A stretch of 64,000 bases of DNA from Quadrisphaera sp. DSM 44207 (GTDB taxonomy: Bacteria; Actinomycetota; Actinomycetes; Actinomycetales; Quadrisphaeraceae). The DNA lies in NCBI RefSeq assembly GCF_900101335.1, contig NZ_FNKA01000004.1:179560-243559 (forward strand), in the 5' to 3' direction. Below, piece after piece: positions 8,033-15,497 of the stretch. The notes below the pieces were generated by a model that made no database searches, was not told where the DNA came from, and worked only from the letters and a program-made list of their open reading frames with translations. Position 1 is the stretch's first letter. Every line of letters starts with the position of its first letter. Made by a program: the position numbers and the translations under genes.

Positions 8033-8640
8033 ATCCCGTCCTTGGCTATGCCAAAAGCAAGCCATCGGTCATCTAGCCACTCAACGCCGATGAGGACTTG
8101 GTAGGGGCTCTCAGCTGGCACTTCGCCGCGGACGGATCCTGACGGAGCGATCTCTTGGGTCGCTGCAGCTGAGAACGTCAGACTGACAAGGGTCCCGAAA
8201 TCTTCCATCGGAGCCGCGATCGGCGCCACGACGGAAAGGTCCGCCCCGCGGATCGAGCCGCCGTCGCCATACTGAGACTCGATGATGTCCACGAAGTTCT
8301 GGCACTCGGTGCAGTCAGGGGCGGAGGCTACCTCAACCAGCGTCGTGTCACCGGTGCGGTAGCCGTACTCCAAGGCGTCGAACCAGTAGCTGGCGAAGGC
8401 GGCCGCACCGGCCTCTGTGCGGTCCCGAGCCTCCGGTGGCAGGACGGGCGGAGTCTCGATCGGCGTCGGCGTCTCGGTCGGTGTCCGTGTCTCCGTCGGC
8501 GTCACCACGGCGGGCGCGGCACTGCGTGCGGGCTCGGCCGTCGTCCCGGCGTCCGAGCACCCCGTGATCAGCGCGACAGCGGCGAAGACCCCGACGACCG
8601 GTCGCACGCGGAGGACGCTCGCAGCAGGGATGACCGGCAC
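8029..8640 (-). CDS. DUF6318-like lipoprotein
   Basis: A 203-residue protein with a lipobox LITGC (Cys ~28) after a hydrophobic segment. A Thr/Pro/Glu-rich spacer (TPTETRTPTETPTP) follows. The folded domain carries the DUF6318 pattern: EAGAAAFASYWFDALEYGYRTGDTTLVEVASAPDCTECQNFVDIIE, with two Cys three residues apart. The same family recurs in actinobacteria as membrane-anchored lipoproteins of unknown function. The GTG start lacks a strong ribosome site. It is translationally coupled to the PKD protein. Confidence 0.8.
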   Translation of the reverse strand: MPVIPAASVLRVRPVVGVFAAVALITGCSDAGTTAEPARSAAPAVVTPTETRTPTETPTPIETPPVLPPEARDRTEAGAAAFASYWFDALEYGYRTGDTTLVEVASAPDCTECQNFVDIIESQYGDGGSIRGADLSVVAPIAAPMEDFGTLVSLTFSAAATQEIAPSGSVRGEVPAESPYQVLIGVEWLDDRWLAFGIAKDGM

Positions 8641-8749
8641 AGTCGGTGACCATAGCCAGGCCGGTGGGACCCACCAAGGATCTCGACCGGGGGTCTGTGG
8701 ACAGCCGCGCCACCCGGGTGACGCGCTGACCGTCCGCCACGGGCGAGCG

Positions 8750-9115
8750 TCAACGGATCAGCTGCACCTCGGCAGGACCGCCCACCCGCTCCCACGCCGA
8801 GTCAGCCGTGAGCACGGACGAGGACAGGGTGTCTGCGAGCGCGAGGCAGCACCGATCACCCAGCGAGAGTCCTGGTAGCCGGTAGCGCACCGAGGCGCGA
8901 GCGTGCTCCAGCGTCAGCGGCACGACGTCCACCAGCGCCAGGTACCCCTCCGGGTCCTTTCCCCGGCGCGCTGCGACGTCGAGCACCTCGCACCAGTTGA
9001 CGCTGGACATGAGCGGTCGCCGCAGGAGAGCAGCTTCCACCGCATCGGCTCCCGGCTCCTCGTGGAAGTGGGCGAGGAGGGCAGAGCTGTCGAGGACGAC
9101 GCTGTCCTCGCTCAC
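8750..9115 (-). CDS. vapC: PIN-domain toxin, VapC-like
   Basis: A 121-residue PIN-domain ribonuclease, the probable toxin of a type II toxin-antitoxin pair. The acidic metal ligands are visible: Asp in VVLDSSALLAHF, Glu in VNWCEVLD, Asp in LSLGDRCCLALA and Asp in VLTADSAW. Its GTG start overlaps the antitoxin stop by 4 bp, the usual coupled order with antitoxin first. VapC enzymes typically cleave tRNA or rRNA; the target here is unknown. Confidence 0.9.
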   Translation of the reverse strand: MSEDSVVLDSSALLAHFHEEPGADAVEAALLRRPLMSSVNWCEVLDVAARRGKDPEGYLALVDVVPLTLEHARASVRYRLPGLSLGDRCCLALADTLSSSVLTADSAWERVGGPAEVQLIR

Positions 9116-9396
9116 CCCTCGGATCCCGTGCCGGCGGAAGGGTCGAGGGGCGGACCCGCCAGCTCGTCCTCGCGAGCTGCCTCCTCGCGTCGCCGGGCGA
9201 TCAGCTCGTCGACGGCTCCGGGCTCGCCCCCGCTGCCGCGCAGCTCGGCGATCAGGGCCCGCCGCGAGACGAGCCTGGCGCCGCCCCGGTCGTCGAGGGT
9301 GAAGACGACGTCCTCGCCAGGAGCCAGGCGCAGCGCAGCTCGGACGTCAGGGGGGACGGTGAGGCGCCAACGCCCGTCGACCTGTGCGTGCGACAC
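9112..9396 (-). CDS. vapB: AbrB/MazE-type antitoxin, VapB-like
   Basis: A 94-residue protein. The N-terminal swapped-hairpin DNA-binding fold (SHAQVDGRWRLTVPPDVRAAL, PGEDVVFTLDDRGGARLVSR) resembles AbrB/SpoVT domains. The charged C-terminal tail (DELIARRREEAAREDEL) would wrap and neutralise the toxin. Such antitoxins usually repress their own operon; the palindrome at 9414-9441, 18 bp upstream of the start, is a candidate operator. Confidence 0.85.
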   Translation of the reverse strand: MSHAQVDGRWRLTVPPDVRAALRLAPGEDVVFTLDDRGGARLVSRRALIAELRGSGGEPGAVDELIARRREEAAREDELAGPPLDPSAGTGSEG

Positions 9397-9413
9397 GCGC
9401 CCAGCATGACGAC

Positions 9414-9441
9414 TCGCCCTCAGAACCGCAAGTGAGGGCGA
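9414..9441 (-). terminator. Palindrome between hspR and vapB (terminator or operator)
   Basis: TCGCCCTCA (9414-9422) and TGAGGGCGA (9433-9441) form a perfect 9-bp stem with a 10-nt loop. It starts 17 bp after the hspR stop, in the right place to end the heat-shock operon. It is equally placed to be the autoregulatory operator of the antitoxin. Confidence 0.55.
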
Positions 9442-9457
9442 CCCGTGCGCTGTGCCC

Positions 9458-9967
9458 TCAGGCCTGCGGGCGCCAGATGACGAGCGAGCCCCCGGCGCCG
9501 AACGCCGACCCGCCCGAGCGGCCCGGACGGCGGCCGCGCTCGACCGCGACGACGTCCCCGGACGGGCCGGCGGCGAAGACCCGCCGGGTGCGCTGCAGCG
9601 CGGCCAGGGCGTCGGAGAGCTCCTCGGACAGGTCGCGCACCTGCGCGCGCAGCCGGTCCGTCTCGGCCTCCAGCTCGAGGATGCGCTTGATGCCCGCGAG
9701 GTTGACGCCGTCCTCCTGCGAGAGGCGCTGGACCTCCCGCAGCAGGACGACGTCGCGCGGGGAGTAGCGGCGGCCGCGCCCGACGGCGCGCGAGGGGGAG
9801 ACGAGCCCGAGCCGGTCGTACTGGCGCAGCGTCTGCGGGTGCATGCCGGCCAGCTGCGCCGCCACGGAGATGACGAAGACCGGCGCGTCGGCGGCGACGC
9901 CGCCCGCCTGCGCGTGCGCGCGCTCCCCGACGTCGCCCCGGCGCGGGGTCCCGTCGGAGGCGCTCAT
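9458..9967 (-). CDS. hspR: Heat-shock repressor HspR (MerR family)
   Basis: A 169-residue MerR-type repressor that binds HAIR operators and shuts off dnaK transcription, with DnaK as co-repressor in Streptomyces. The winged helix is clear: [31 protein letters not shown], then [35 protein letters not shown], followed by a coiled-coil segment ([19 protein letters not shown]). A ~28-residue N-terminal extension is present. The ATG overlaps the dnaJ stop by 4 bp, the conserved last place in the dnaK-grpE-dnaJ-hspR operon. Two HAIR sites lie upstream of dnaK. Confidence 0.95.
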   Translation of the reverse strand: MSASDGTPRRGDVGERAHAQAGGVAADAPVFVISVAAQLAGMHPQTLRQYDRLGLVSPSRAVGRGRRYSPRDVVLLREVQRLSQEDGVNLAGIKRILELEAETDRLRAQVRDLSEELSDALAALQRTRRVFAAGPSGDVVAVERGRRPGRSGGSAFGAGGSLVIWRPQA

Positions 9968-11007
9968 CGCGCGCCTCCTCCCGGGGCGCCCGCGCGGGCG
10001 CGGGCGAGCAGCTCGGCGCGCGGGTCGCCGTCCGCGGTGGCGTCGCGGAACGCCTCCACGGCCTTGCGCGCGTCGGGGTCCAGCCGCTGGGGGACGACGA
10101 CCTGCGTGGTGACCAGCAGGTCCCCGGTGCGCCCGCCGGCGCTGACGCCGCGCCCGCGCACGCGCAGGGTGCGCCCGGACGGCGTGCCCGGGGCGATGCG
10201 CAGGCGCACCGTCGAGCCGTCGAGGGTCGGCACGTCGACGTCCGCGCCGAGGGCCGCCTCGGGGAAGGTGACCGGCAGGACGACCTTGAGGTCGTCGCCC
10301 TCGCGCGTGAACACCGGGTGCGGCTGCACGCGCACGGCGACGAGCAGGTCGCCGGGCTCGCCGCCGCGCGGGGAGGGGCGGCCCTGGCCGCGCAGGCGCA
10401 CCTTCTGCCCGTCGCGCACGCCGGCCGGGATGCGGGCGGTGACCGTGCGGCCCTCCACGCGCAGCGTCACGGTCGTGCCCGTGACGGCGTCGGCGAAGGG
10501 CAGGGGCGCCTCGGCCTCGAGGTCCGCGCCGCGGGTCGGCACCCGGAAGCCCGTCGCGGTGCCCCCGGCCGGCCCGCCCACCCCGGCGCCGGCGCCGGAG
10601 AACAGGCCGCCGAGCAGGTCCTCGAAACCCGGCGGCACGCCGCCGGGGCCGCCCGCCGTCTCGTAGCGCACGCGGGGGCCGCCCGCCCCGGCGCCGAACA
10701 GGCCGCCGAGCAGGTCCTCGAACCCGTCGGCCCCGTGCCCGGGACCGGCGGCGGTGAACCGCGCCCGGCCGCCGGCCATGGCGCGCACGGCGTCGTACTG
10801 CTGGCGCTGCTCGGGGTCGGAGAGGACCGCGTAGGCCTCCCCGACCTCCTTGAAGCGCGCCTCGGCGCTCGCGTCGCCGGGGTTGGCGTCGGGGTGCAGG
10901 GTGCGGGCCAGCTTGCGGTAGGCCTTCTTCACCTCGTCGGCCGACGCGTCCTTGCTCACGCCCAGCACGGCGTAGAAGTCCTTCTCCAGCCAGTCCTGAC
11001 CTGTCAC
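9964..11007 (-). CDS. DnaJ-family co-chaperone without zinc finger (CbpA-like)
   Basis: A 347-residue Hsp40 that stimulates the DnaK ATPase and delivers substrates. The J domain (~9-75) has the HPD motif ([10 protein letters not shown]). A Gly/Phe-rich region with repeats of [11 protein letters not shown] follows, then two C-terminal beta-sandwich domains ([23 protein letters not shown]..., [21 protein letters not shown]). None of the four CxxCxGxG zinc-finger modules is present, so it is type II (CbpA-like). The DnaJ of this operon is often the zinc-finger type. The GTG start has a perfect AAGGAGG upstream. It is separated from grpE by three hairpins. Confidence 0.93.
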   Translation of the reverse strand: MTGQDWLEKDFYAVLGVSKDASADEVKKAYRKLARTLHPDANPGDASAEARFKEVGEAYAVLSDPEQRQQYDAVRAMAGGRARFTAAGPGHGADGFEDLLGGLFGAGAGGPRVRYETAGGPGGVPPGFEDLLGGLFSGAGAGVGGPAGGTATGFRVPTRGADLEAEAPLPFADAVTGTTVTLRVEGRTVTARIPAGVRDGQKVRLRGQGRPSPRGGEPGDLLVAVRVQPHPVFTREGDDLKVVLPVTFPEAALGADVDVPTLDGSTVRLRIAPGTPSGRTLRVRGRGVSAGGRTGDLLVTTQVVVPQRLDPDARKAVEAFRDATADGDPRAELLARARAGAPGGGAR

Positions 11008-11043
11008 GACGCCTCCTTCCTCGTCCTCAGGATCGCTCCTGCG

Positions 11044-11065
11044 CGCACTCTCCCGGCAGAGTGCG
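11044..11065. repeat. Hairpin 1 of the grpE-dnaJ gap
   Basis: Arms 11044-11051 and 11058-11065 pair perfectly (CGCACTCT with AGAGTGCG, 8 bp, 6-nt loop). It is the closest of the three hairpins to the dnaJ start. Confidence 0.7.
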
Positions 11066-11075
11066 GCATCAGGGA

Positions 11076-11117
11076 CCCCCCAGGGCGCACCTTCCGTGGA
11101 AGGTGCGCCCTGGGGGG
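11076..11117. repeat. Hairpin 2 of the grpE-dnaJ gap (20-bp perfect stem)
   Basis: Arms 11076-11095 and 11098-11117 are perfect inverted repeats separated by 2 nt. The core near the apex is GCACCTTCC facing GGAAGGTGC. A stem this long inside a conserved operon suggests a transcription terminator or attenuator, or an RNA-processing site that sets the grpE/dnaJ ratio. Confidence 0.75.
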
Positions 11118-11119
11118 CG

Positions 11120-11155
11120 CGGGTACCGCACCTTCCGGGGAAGGTGCGGTACCCG
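11120..11155. repeat. Hairpin 3 of the grpE-dnaJ gap (17-bp perfect stem)
   Basis: Arms 11120-11136 and 11139-11155 pair perfectly. It shares the GCACCTTCC/GGAAGGTGC core with hairpin 2, so one probably arose from the other or both belong to an intergenic repeat family. It starts 15 bp after the grpE stop. Confidence 0.75.
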
Positions 11156-11170
11156 GGTGGTGCGGGCGGC

Positions 11171-11839
11171 TCAGGCGGGGCCGGTGACGGCGACCCGCGC
11201 GGGCCGCAGCACCCTCTCCCCCACCCGGTAGCCCGGCTGCAGCACGGTCGTCACGGTCGTCGACGTCGCCGCCTCGTCCGTGCCGTGCATGAGGGCCTCG
11301 TGGACGGCGGGGTCGAACTCCTCGCCCGCCTCGCCGTAGCGGGCCAGGCCGAAGCGCCCGAGGACCGCCTCGAGCTTGTCGGCGATGGCCGCGAACGGGC
11401 CGCCCTGGAGGTCGCCGTGCTGGCGGGCCAGGTGGACGTCGTCCAGCACCGGCAGCAGGGCCTCCAGGACGCCGGACGTCGCCGACTCGCGGGCGACGTC
11501 GCGGTCGCGGTCCACGCGCCGCCGGTAGTTGACGTACTCCGCCTGCAGCCGCTGCAGGTCGCCCAGGCGCTCCTCGGCGATCTGCAGGGCCGCGGACAGC
11601 TCGGCGGTGACGTCCCCCTCCGCCTCGGCCTCGACCTCGTCGAACCCGCCGGCGCCCGCGGCCTCCGCCGCCGGAGCCGACGAGGCCGAGGGAGCCGACG
11701 GGGCAGACGGGGCCGAGGAGCTGGGGGCGGTGCGGACCTGGCCGGTCTCGGGGTCCAGCCGCCGCCGGTCCCGGACGACGGGGGCGCCGGGGCCCTCGCC
11801 GTCCGGGCCGGGGACGGCCTGCGCGTCGGTCTGGCTCAC
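11171..11839 (-). CDS. grpE: Nucleotide exchange factor GrpE
   Basis: A 222-residue co-chaperone that releases ADP from DnaK. The N-terminal ~90 residues are acidic and Ala/Ser-rich. The long dimerisation helix reads [36 protein letters not shown]. The beta-wing carries [16 protein letters not shown] and [24 protein letters not shown], a signature ending. The GTG overlaps the dnaK stop by 4 bp. Confidence 0.95.
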   Translation of the reverse strand: MSQTDAQAVPGPDGEGPGAPVVRDRRRLDPETGQVRTAPSSSAPSAPSAPSASSAPAAEAAGAGGFDEVEAEAEGDVTAELSAALQIAEERLGDLQRLQAEYVNYRRRVDRDRDVARESATSGVLEALLPVLDDVHLARQHGDLQGGPFAAIADKLEAVLGRFGLARYGEAGEEFDPAVHEALMHGTDEAATSTTVTTVLQPGYRVGERVLRPARVAVTGPA

Positions 11840-13725
11840 CGGCGCTCGTCCTCGTCCACGACCTCGGCGTCCACGACGTCGTCCTGGCCGGTGGCCGACC
11901 CGGTCGCGCCGGTGCCGCCGGCCGCGCCGGCCGGCGCGCCGGTGGTGGCGCCGTCGGCGGAGGCCTCGGACTGCTGCGCGTACAGCGCGGAGCCGAGCTC
12001 CTGGCTGGCGGTCGCCAGCGCCTCCTGCTTGGCCTTGACGGCCTCGACGTCGTCGCCCTCGAGCGCGGTGCGCAGCTCGGAGATCGCCGTGCGGACGCGG
12101 GTCACGCCGTCCTCGGGCAGCTTGTCGGTGTTGTCCGCGACGAACTTCTCGGTCGAGTAGACGAGCTGCTCGGCGGAGTTGCGGGTCTCGGCCTCCTCAC
12201 GGCGGCGGCGGTCCTCCTCGGCGTGCGCCTCGGCGTCCTTGACCATCCGCTCGATGTCCTCCTTCGACAGCGCGCTGCCGCCGGAGATGGTCATCGACTG
12301 CTCCTTGCCGGTGCCGCGGTCCTTGGCGGAGACGTGCACGATGCCGTTGGCGTCGATGTCGAACGTGACCTCGATCTGCGGCACGCCGCGCGGGGCGGGC
12401 GCGATGCCGGTCAGGTCGAAGGTGCCCAGCGGCTTGTTGTCGCGCACCAGCTGCCGCTCGCCCTGGTAGACCTGGATGAGCACGCTGGGCTGGTTGTCGT
12501 CGGCAGTGGTGAAGACCTCCGAGCGCTTGGTCGGGATCGCGGTGTTCCGCTCGATCAGCTTGGTCATGATCCCGCCCTTGGTCTCGATGCCGAGGGACAG
12601 CGGGGTCACGTCGATGAGCAGGACGTCCTTGCGCTCGCCCTTGAGGACGCCGGCCTGCAGGGCGGCGCCGACGGCGACGACCTCGTCCGGGTTCACGCCG
12701 CGGTTGGGCTCCTTGCCGCCGGTCAGCTCGCGCACGACCTCGGCGACGGCGGGCATGCGGGTGGAGCCGCCGACCAGGACGACGTGGTCGATGTCGCCGA
12801 GCTTGACGTCGGCGTCCTTGATGACCTGGTGGAACGGCGCCTTGGTGCGCTCGAGCAGGTCGCGGGTCATGTCCTCGAACTGGGCCCGGGTGAGCTTCTC
12901 GTCCAGGTGGACGGGGCCGTTCTCGGTCATCGACAGGTACTGCAGGCTGATCGAGGTGCTCGTCGCGCTGGAGAGCTCCTTCTTGGCCTGCTCGGCGGCC
13001 TCGCGCAGCCGCTGCATGGCGATCTTGTCCTTGGACAGGTCGACGCCCGCGGTGTTCTTCACCCGGCCGACCAGCCAGTCGACGATCTTCGCGTCCCAGT
13101 CGTCGCCGCCGAGGTGGTTGTCACCGGACGTGGCGCGCACCTGGATGGTGGAGAAGCCGTCCTCCGGGTCCTTGCCGACCTCGAGGAGGGAGACGTCGAA
13201 GGTGCCGCCGCCGAGGTCGAAGACGAGGATGAGCTCGTCCTCCTTGCCCTTGTCCAGGCCGTAGGCCAGGGCCGCCGCGGTCGGCTCGTTGATGATGCGC
13301 AGGACGTTCAGGCCGGCGATCTCCCCGGCCTCCTTCGTCGCCTGGCGCTGGGCGTCGTTGAAGTACGCCGGCACGGTGACCACGGCGTCGGTGACCGGCT
13401 CGCCCAGGTAGGTCTCGGCGTCCCGCTTGAGCTTCTGCAGGATGCGCGCGGAGATCTCCTGCGGCGTGTACCTCTTGTCGTCGATCGTGACGTTCCAGTC
13501 GCTGCCCATGTGGCGCTTGACGGACGTGATCGTGCGCTCGACGTTGGTGACGGCCTGGCGCTTGGCGATCTCGCCGACCAGCGGCTCACCGGACTTCGCG
13601 AACGCGACGACGGACGGCGTGGTGCGACCGCCCTCGGCGTTGGCGATGACGGTGGGCTCGCCGCCCTCCAGGACGGCGACGACGGAGTTGGTCGTGCCCA
13701 GGTCGATGCCGACCGCTCGAGCCAT
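11836..13725 (-). CDS. dnaK: Molecular chaperone DnaK (Hsp70)
   Basis: A 629-residue Hsp70 that binds exposed hydrophobic segments in an ATP-driven cycle. The nucleotide-binding domain starts [20 protein letters not shown] and contains [15 protein letters not shown] and [12 protein letters not shown]. The substrate-binding domain contains [20 protein letters not shown]. The C-terminal lid ends in the acidic [15 protein letters not shown]. The ATG at 13725 has GAGGAACC upstream; an in-frame extension to 13827 covers the promoter and is rejected. It is first gene of the dnaK-grpE-dnaJ-hspR operon. Confidence 0.98.
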   Translation of the reverse strand: MARAVGIDLGTTNSVVAVLEGGEPTVIANAEGGRTTPSVVAFAKSGEPLVGEIAKRQAVTNVERTITSVKRHMGSDWNVTIDDKRYTPQEISARILQKLKRDAETYLGEPVTDAVVTVPAYFNDAQRQATKEAGEIAGLNVLRIINEPTAAALAYGLDKGKEDELILVFDLGGGTFDVSLLEVGKDPEDGFSTIQVRATSGDNHLGGDDWDAKIVDWLVGRVKNTAGVDLSKDKIAMQRLREAAEQAKKELSSATSTSISLQYLSMTENGPVHLDEKLTRAQFEDMTRDLLERTKAPFHQVIKDADVKLGDIDHVVLVGGSTRMPAVAEVVRELTGGKEPNRGVNPDEVVAVGAALQAGVLKGERKDVLLIDVTPLSLGIETKGGIMTKLIERNTAIPTKRSEVFTTADDNQPSVLIQVYQGERQLVRDNKPLGTFDLTGIAPAPRGVPQIEVTFDIDANGIVHVSAKDRGTGKEQSMTISGGSALSKEDIERMVKDAEAHAEEDRRRREEAETRNSAEQLVYSTEKFVADNTDKLPEDGVTRVRTAISELRTALEGDDVEAVKAKQEALATASQELGSALYAQQSEASADGATTGAPAGAAGGTGATGSATGQDDVVDAEVVDEDERR

Positions 13726-13744
13726 GGTGGTTCCTCGCTCCCTG

Positions 13745-13765
13745 TGTGAGTCTCTGCCGCTCAAG
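13745..13765 (-). promoter_or_regulatory. HAIR operator 1 (HspR site), overlapping the dnaK -10 region
   Basis: TGTGAGT-N7-GCTCAAG matches the HAIR consensus CTTGAGT-N7-ACTCAAG in 11 of 14 positions with exact 7-bp spacing. It lies 20-40 bp upstream of the dnaK ATG and covers the probable -10, so bound HspR would block RNA polymerase. Confidence 0.8.
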
Positions 13766-13791
13766 TGTGCTCCGGGCCCGGGGAGTGTCAA
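13764..13791 (-). promoter_or_regulatory. dnaK promoter
   Basis: On the minus strand a perfect -35 TTGACA (13791-13786) is followed after 16 bp by CACACT (13769-13764), a fair -10. HAIR 1 overlaps the -10 and HAIR 2 lies just upstream of the -35. Confidence 0.6.
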
Positions 13792-13807
13792 ACCCGGACG
13801 CGGAGGA

Positions 13808-13828
13808 CTTGAGTCTGCCGTGCTCAAC
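13808..13828 (-). promoter_or_regulatory. HAIR operator 2 (HspR site)
   Basis: CTTGAGT-N7-GCTCAAC matches the HAIR consensus in 12 of 14 positions, with a perfect first half. It lies exactly 63 bp (about six helical turns) from HAIR 1, so two HspR dimers would sit on the same DNA face, flanking the promoter. Confidence 0.85.
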
Positions 13829-13869
13829 CTGCGGGGTGCGGCGGATGTTCCCGGGCGGTCAGCGAGGGC

Positions 13870-14574
13870 TCACGCGGACGCCGCGCGGCGCAGCGGCCCC
13901 AGCCCCGCCAGCGCCGCGCGCGGCACGTGCACGCGCGGGCACCGGCCGTGGGGGTGCCGCTGCAGGCGGGCGCGGCCGCCGAGCGCGGCGAGCAGGGCGT
14001 CGGCGGCCGGCTGCGTCAGCCCCGGGCGCACCTGCAGCTCGCTGCGGCCCAGCAGGTGCAGGGCGCCGGCGAAGTGCTCCACCAGCGCCGACCCGACGCC
14101 GCACCGCTGCCACGCGTCCTGCACGAGCACCTCCACGGCGCCGGCGATCGGGTCCTCCTCCCCGGTGCACACCGCCGGGCGCAGGGCGCCCAGGGCCACC
14201 AGCTCGCCGGGCGCCCGCTCGACGACGACGCCGCCGGGCCGGCGCAGCCACGCCTCCTGCTGCACGAGCGGCAGCACGGCGCCGCCGCGCCCGGACCAGC
14301 CCAGCCGGGTGCCCGGCGTGCAGCGGGCGAGCAGGCGGGCCAGCTGCGGCAGGTCCGCGGGGCGGGCACCGCGCACGACCAGCCGGGTGCCGCGGGCGGT
14401 CAGCGGCCAGGGCCGGGCGATCAGGGCGCGCGGGTCGCCGCCGAGCTCCAGCGGCGGCACGAGCGGCGCGTCCTGCGGCGCGGAGGGCGCCTGGCGCGGC
14501 ACGCGCGGGGACGGGGACGCGGCCGGGGCCAGGGCCGGGGCCGGTGCCGGCGCGGGGAGGGTCGAGGTGCTCAC
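13870..14574 (-). CDS. GNAT-family N-acetyltransferase
   Basis: A 234-residue protein with an acetyl-CoA-binding motif in VEVLVQDAWQRCGVGSALVEHFA (Q/RxxGxG/A type). RLVVRGARPADLPQLARLL near residue 63 is the usual first strand and helix of the fold. The first ~45 residues are Pro/Ala-rich and probably disordered. The substrate cannot be read from sequence. It is a lone gene behind the ykoC end, upstream of the dnaK promoter on the same strand. The start (GTG) is uncertain. Confidence 0.75.
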   Translation of the reverse strand: MSTSTLPAPAPAPALAPAASPSPRVPRQAPSAPQDAPLVPPLELGGDPRALIARPWPLTARGTRLVVRGARPADLPQLARLLARCTPGTRLGWSGRGGAVLPLVQQEAWLRRPGGVVVERAPGELVALGALRPAVCTGEEDPIAGAVEVLVQDAWQRCGVGSALVEHFAGALHLLGRSELQVRPGLTQPAADALLAALGGRARLQRHPHGRCPRVHVPRAALAGLGPLRRAASA

Positions 14575-14668
14575 CGGCGCAGCGTGCGACGCGGAACGTC
14601 ACCGCGTGTTGCCCGTTCGTGTCGTCCAGGTGTCGCCACCGGAGCTCCCCGGGTGCGCGGTCGGCGTG

Positions 14669-15469
14669 TCAGGACAGGAGCAGCTCCCACGTGCCGGCGG
14701 CCACCCCGGCGGCGGTGGCGGCGCCCGCGAGGCCCGCGCCGCCGAGGACGACGAGCCAGTCGCCCGCGCGCACCCGGCTGGTGCGGGCCCAGGTGCGCTG
14801 CGGCGACGCCCCGAAGCCGCGCGCCTCCATCGCGGTCGCCAGCACGGCAGCGCGGCGCACGGCGAGCACGAGCAGCGCGAAGACCTGTCCGGTCGCGCGC
14901 CGCGCGCCGGCGAGCAGGCCGTCGTCCCCCAGCCCGCGCGCCCGCCGGGCCAGCCCCAGCTGGGTCCACTCCTCGGCGAGGACGTCGACGAGGCGCAGCG
15001 CGGCCAGCGCCGCGAGGACGAACCGGTGCGGCAGCCGCACCACCTGCGCCAGGGCGTCCCCGAGGTCCGTGGGGTCGGTGCTGGCGAGCAGGACGACGCC
15101 GGGCAGCCCGATGGCGCAGACGCGCGCGAAGACCGCGGCGGCCGCCAGCAGCGACCCGGTCGTCACGGTGACCGGTCCCGCGCCGAGCAGCACCGCGCCC
15201 TCGTCCGCGCCGACGAGGGCGGTCAGGACGGCGGCGGGGACGGCGCCGAGCAGCACGACCGCCGCGCGCCGCGCCAGGGCCCGGGCGGACAGGCCCGCCC
15301 GCGGCAGCACCAGCAGCTCCAGCAGCAGCGCCGTGCCGGCGGTGACGGGGTCGACCGTGAGCAGCAGGGCGACCGAGACCAGGAGCGCCACCGCCAGCTT
15401 GGCGACGGGGTTGGCGCGCGCGAGCGCGGTCGGCCGCACCGCGCCCGCGTCGAGCAGGCCGAGGCTCAC
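14669..15469 (-). CDS. ykoC: ECF transporter transmembrane component, YkoC-like
   Basis: EcfT-type energy-coupling membrane protein of 266 residues. Hydrophobic segments such as KLAVALLVSVALLLT are followed by the cytoplasmic coupling-helix segments with the Ala-Arg-Gly signature: LGLARRARGLGD and MEARGFGASPQRT. These contact the ATPases. It is third in the ykoE-ykoDD-ykoC operon, 28 bp after the ATPase stop. The GTG at 15469 is the best start; GGAG lies 11-14 nt upstream. Confidence 0.88.
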   Translation of the reverse strand: MSLGLLDAGAVRPTALARANPVAKLAVALLVSVALLLTVDPVTAGTALLLELLVLPRAGLSARALARRAAVVLLGAVPAAVLTALVGADEGAVLLGAGPVTVTTGSLLAAAAVFARVCAIGLPGVVLLASTDPTDLGDALAQVVRLPHRFVLAALAALRLVDVLAEEWTQLGLARRARGLGDDGLLAGARRATGQVFALLVLAVRRAAVLATAMEARGFGASPQRTWARTSRVRAGDWLVVLGGAGLAGAATAAGVAAGTWELLLS

Positions 15470-15497
15470 GGCGCCGCTGCTCCGGATCGCCGCGGGC

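Noticed and set aside
7190..8065. ATG at 8065 as start of the PKD protein
   Set aside because: It would overlap the lipoprotein gene by 37 bp, while the GTG at 8032 gives a 4-bp coupled overlap and directly precedes the hydrophobic signal.
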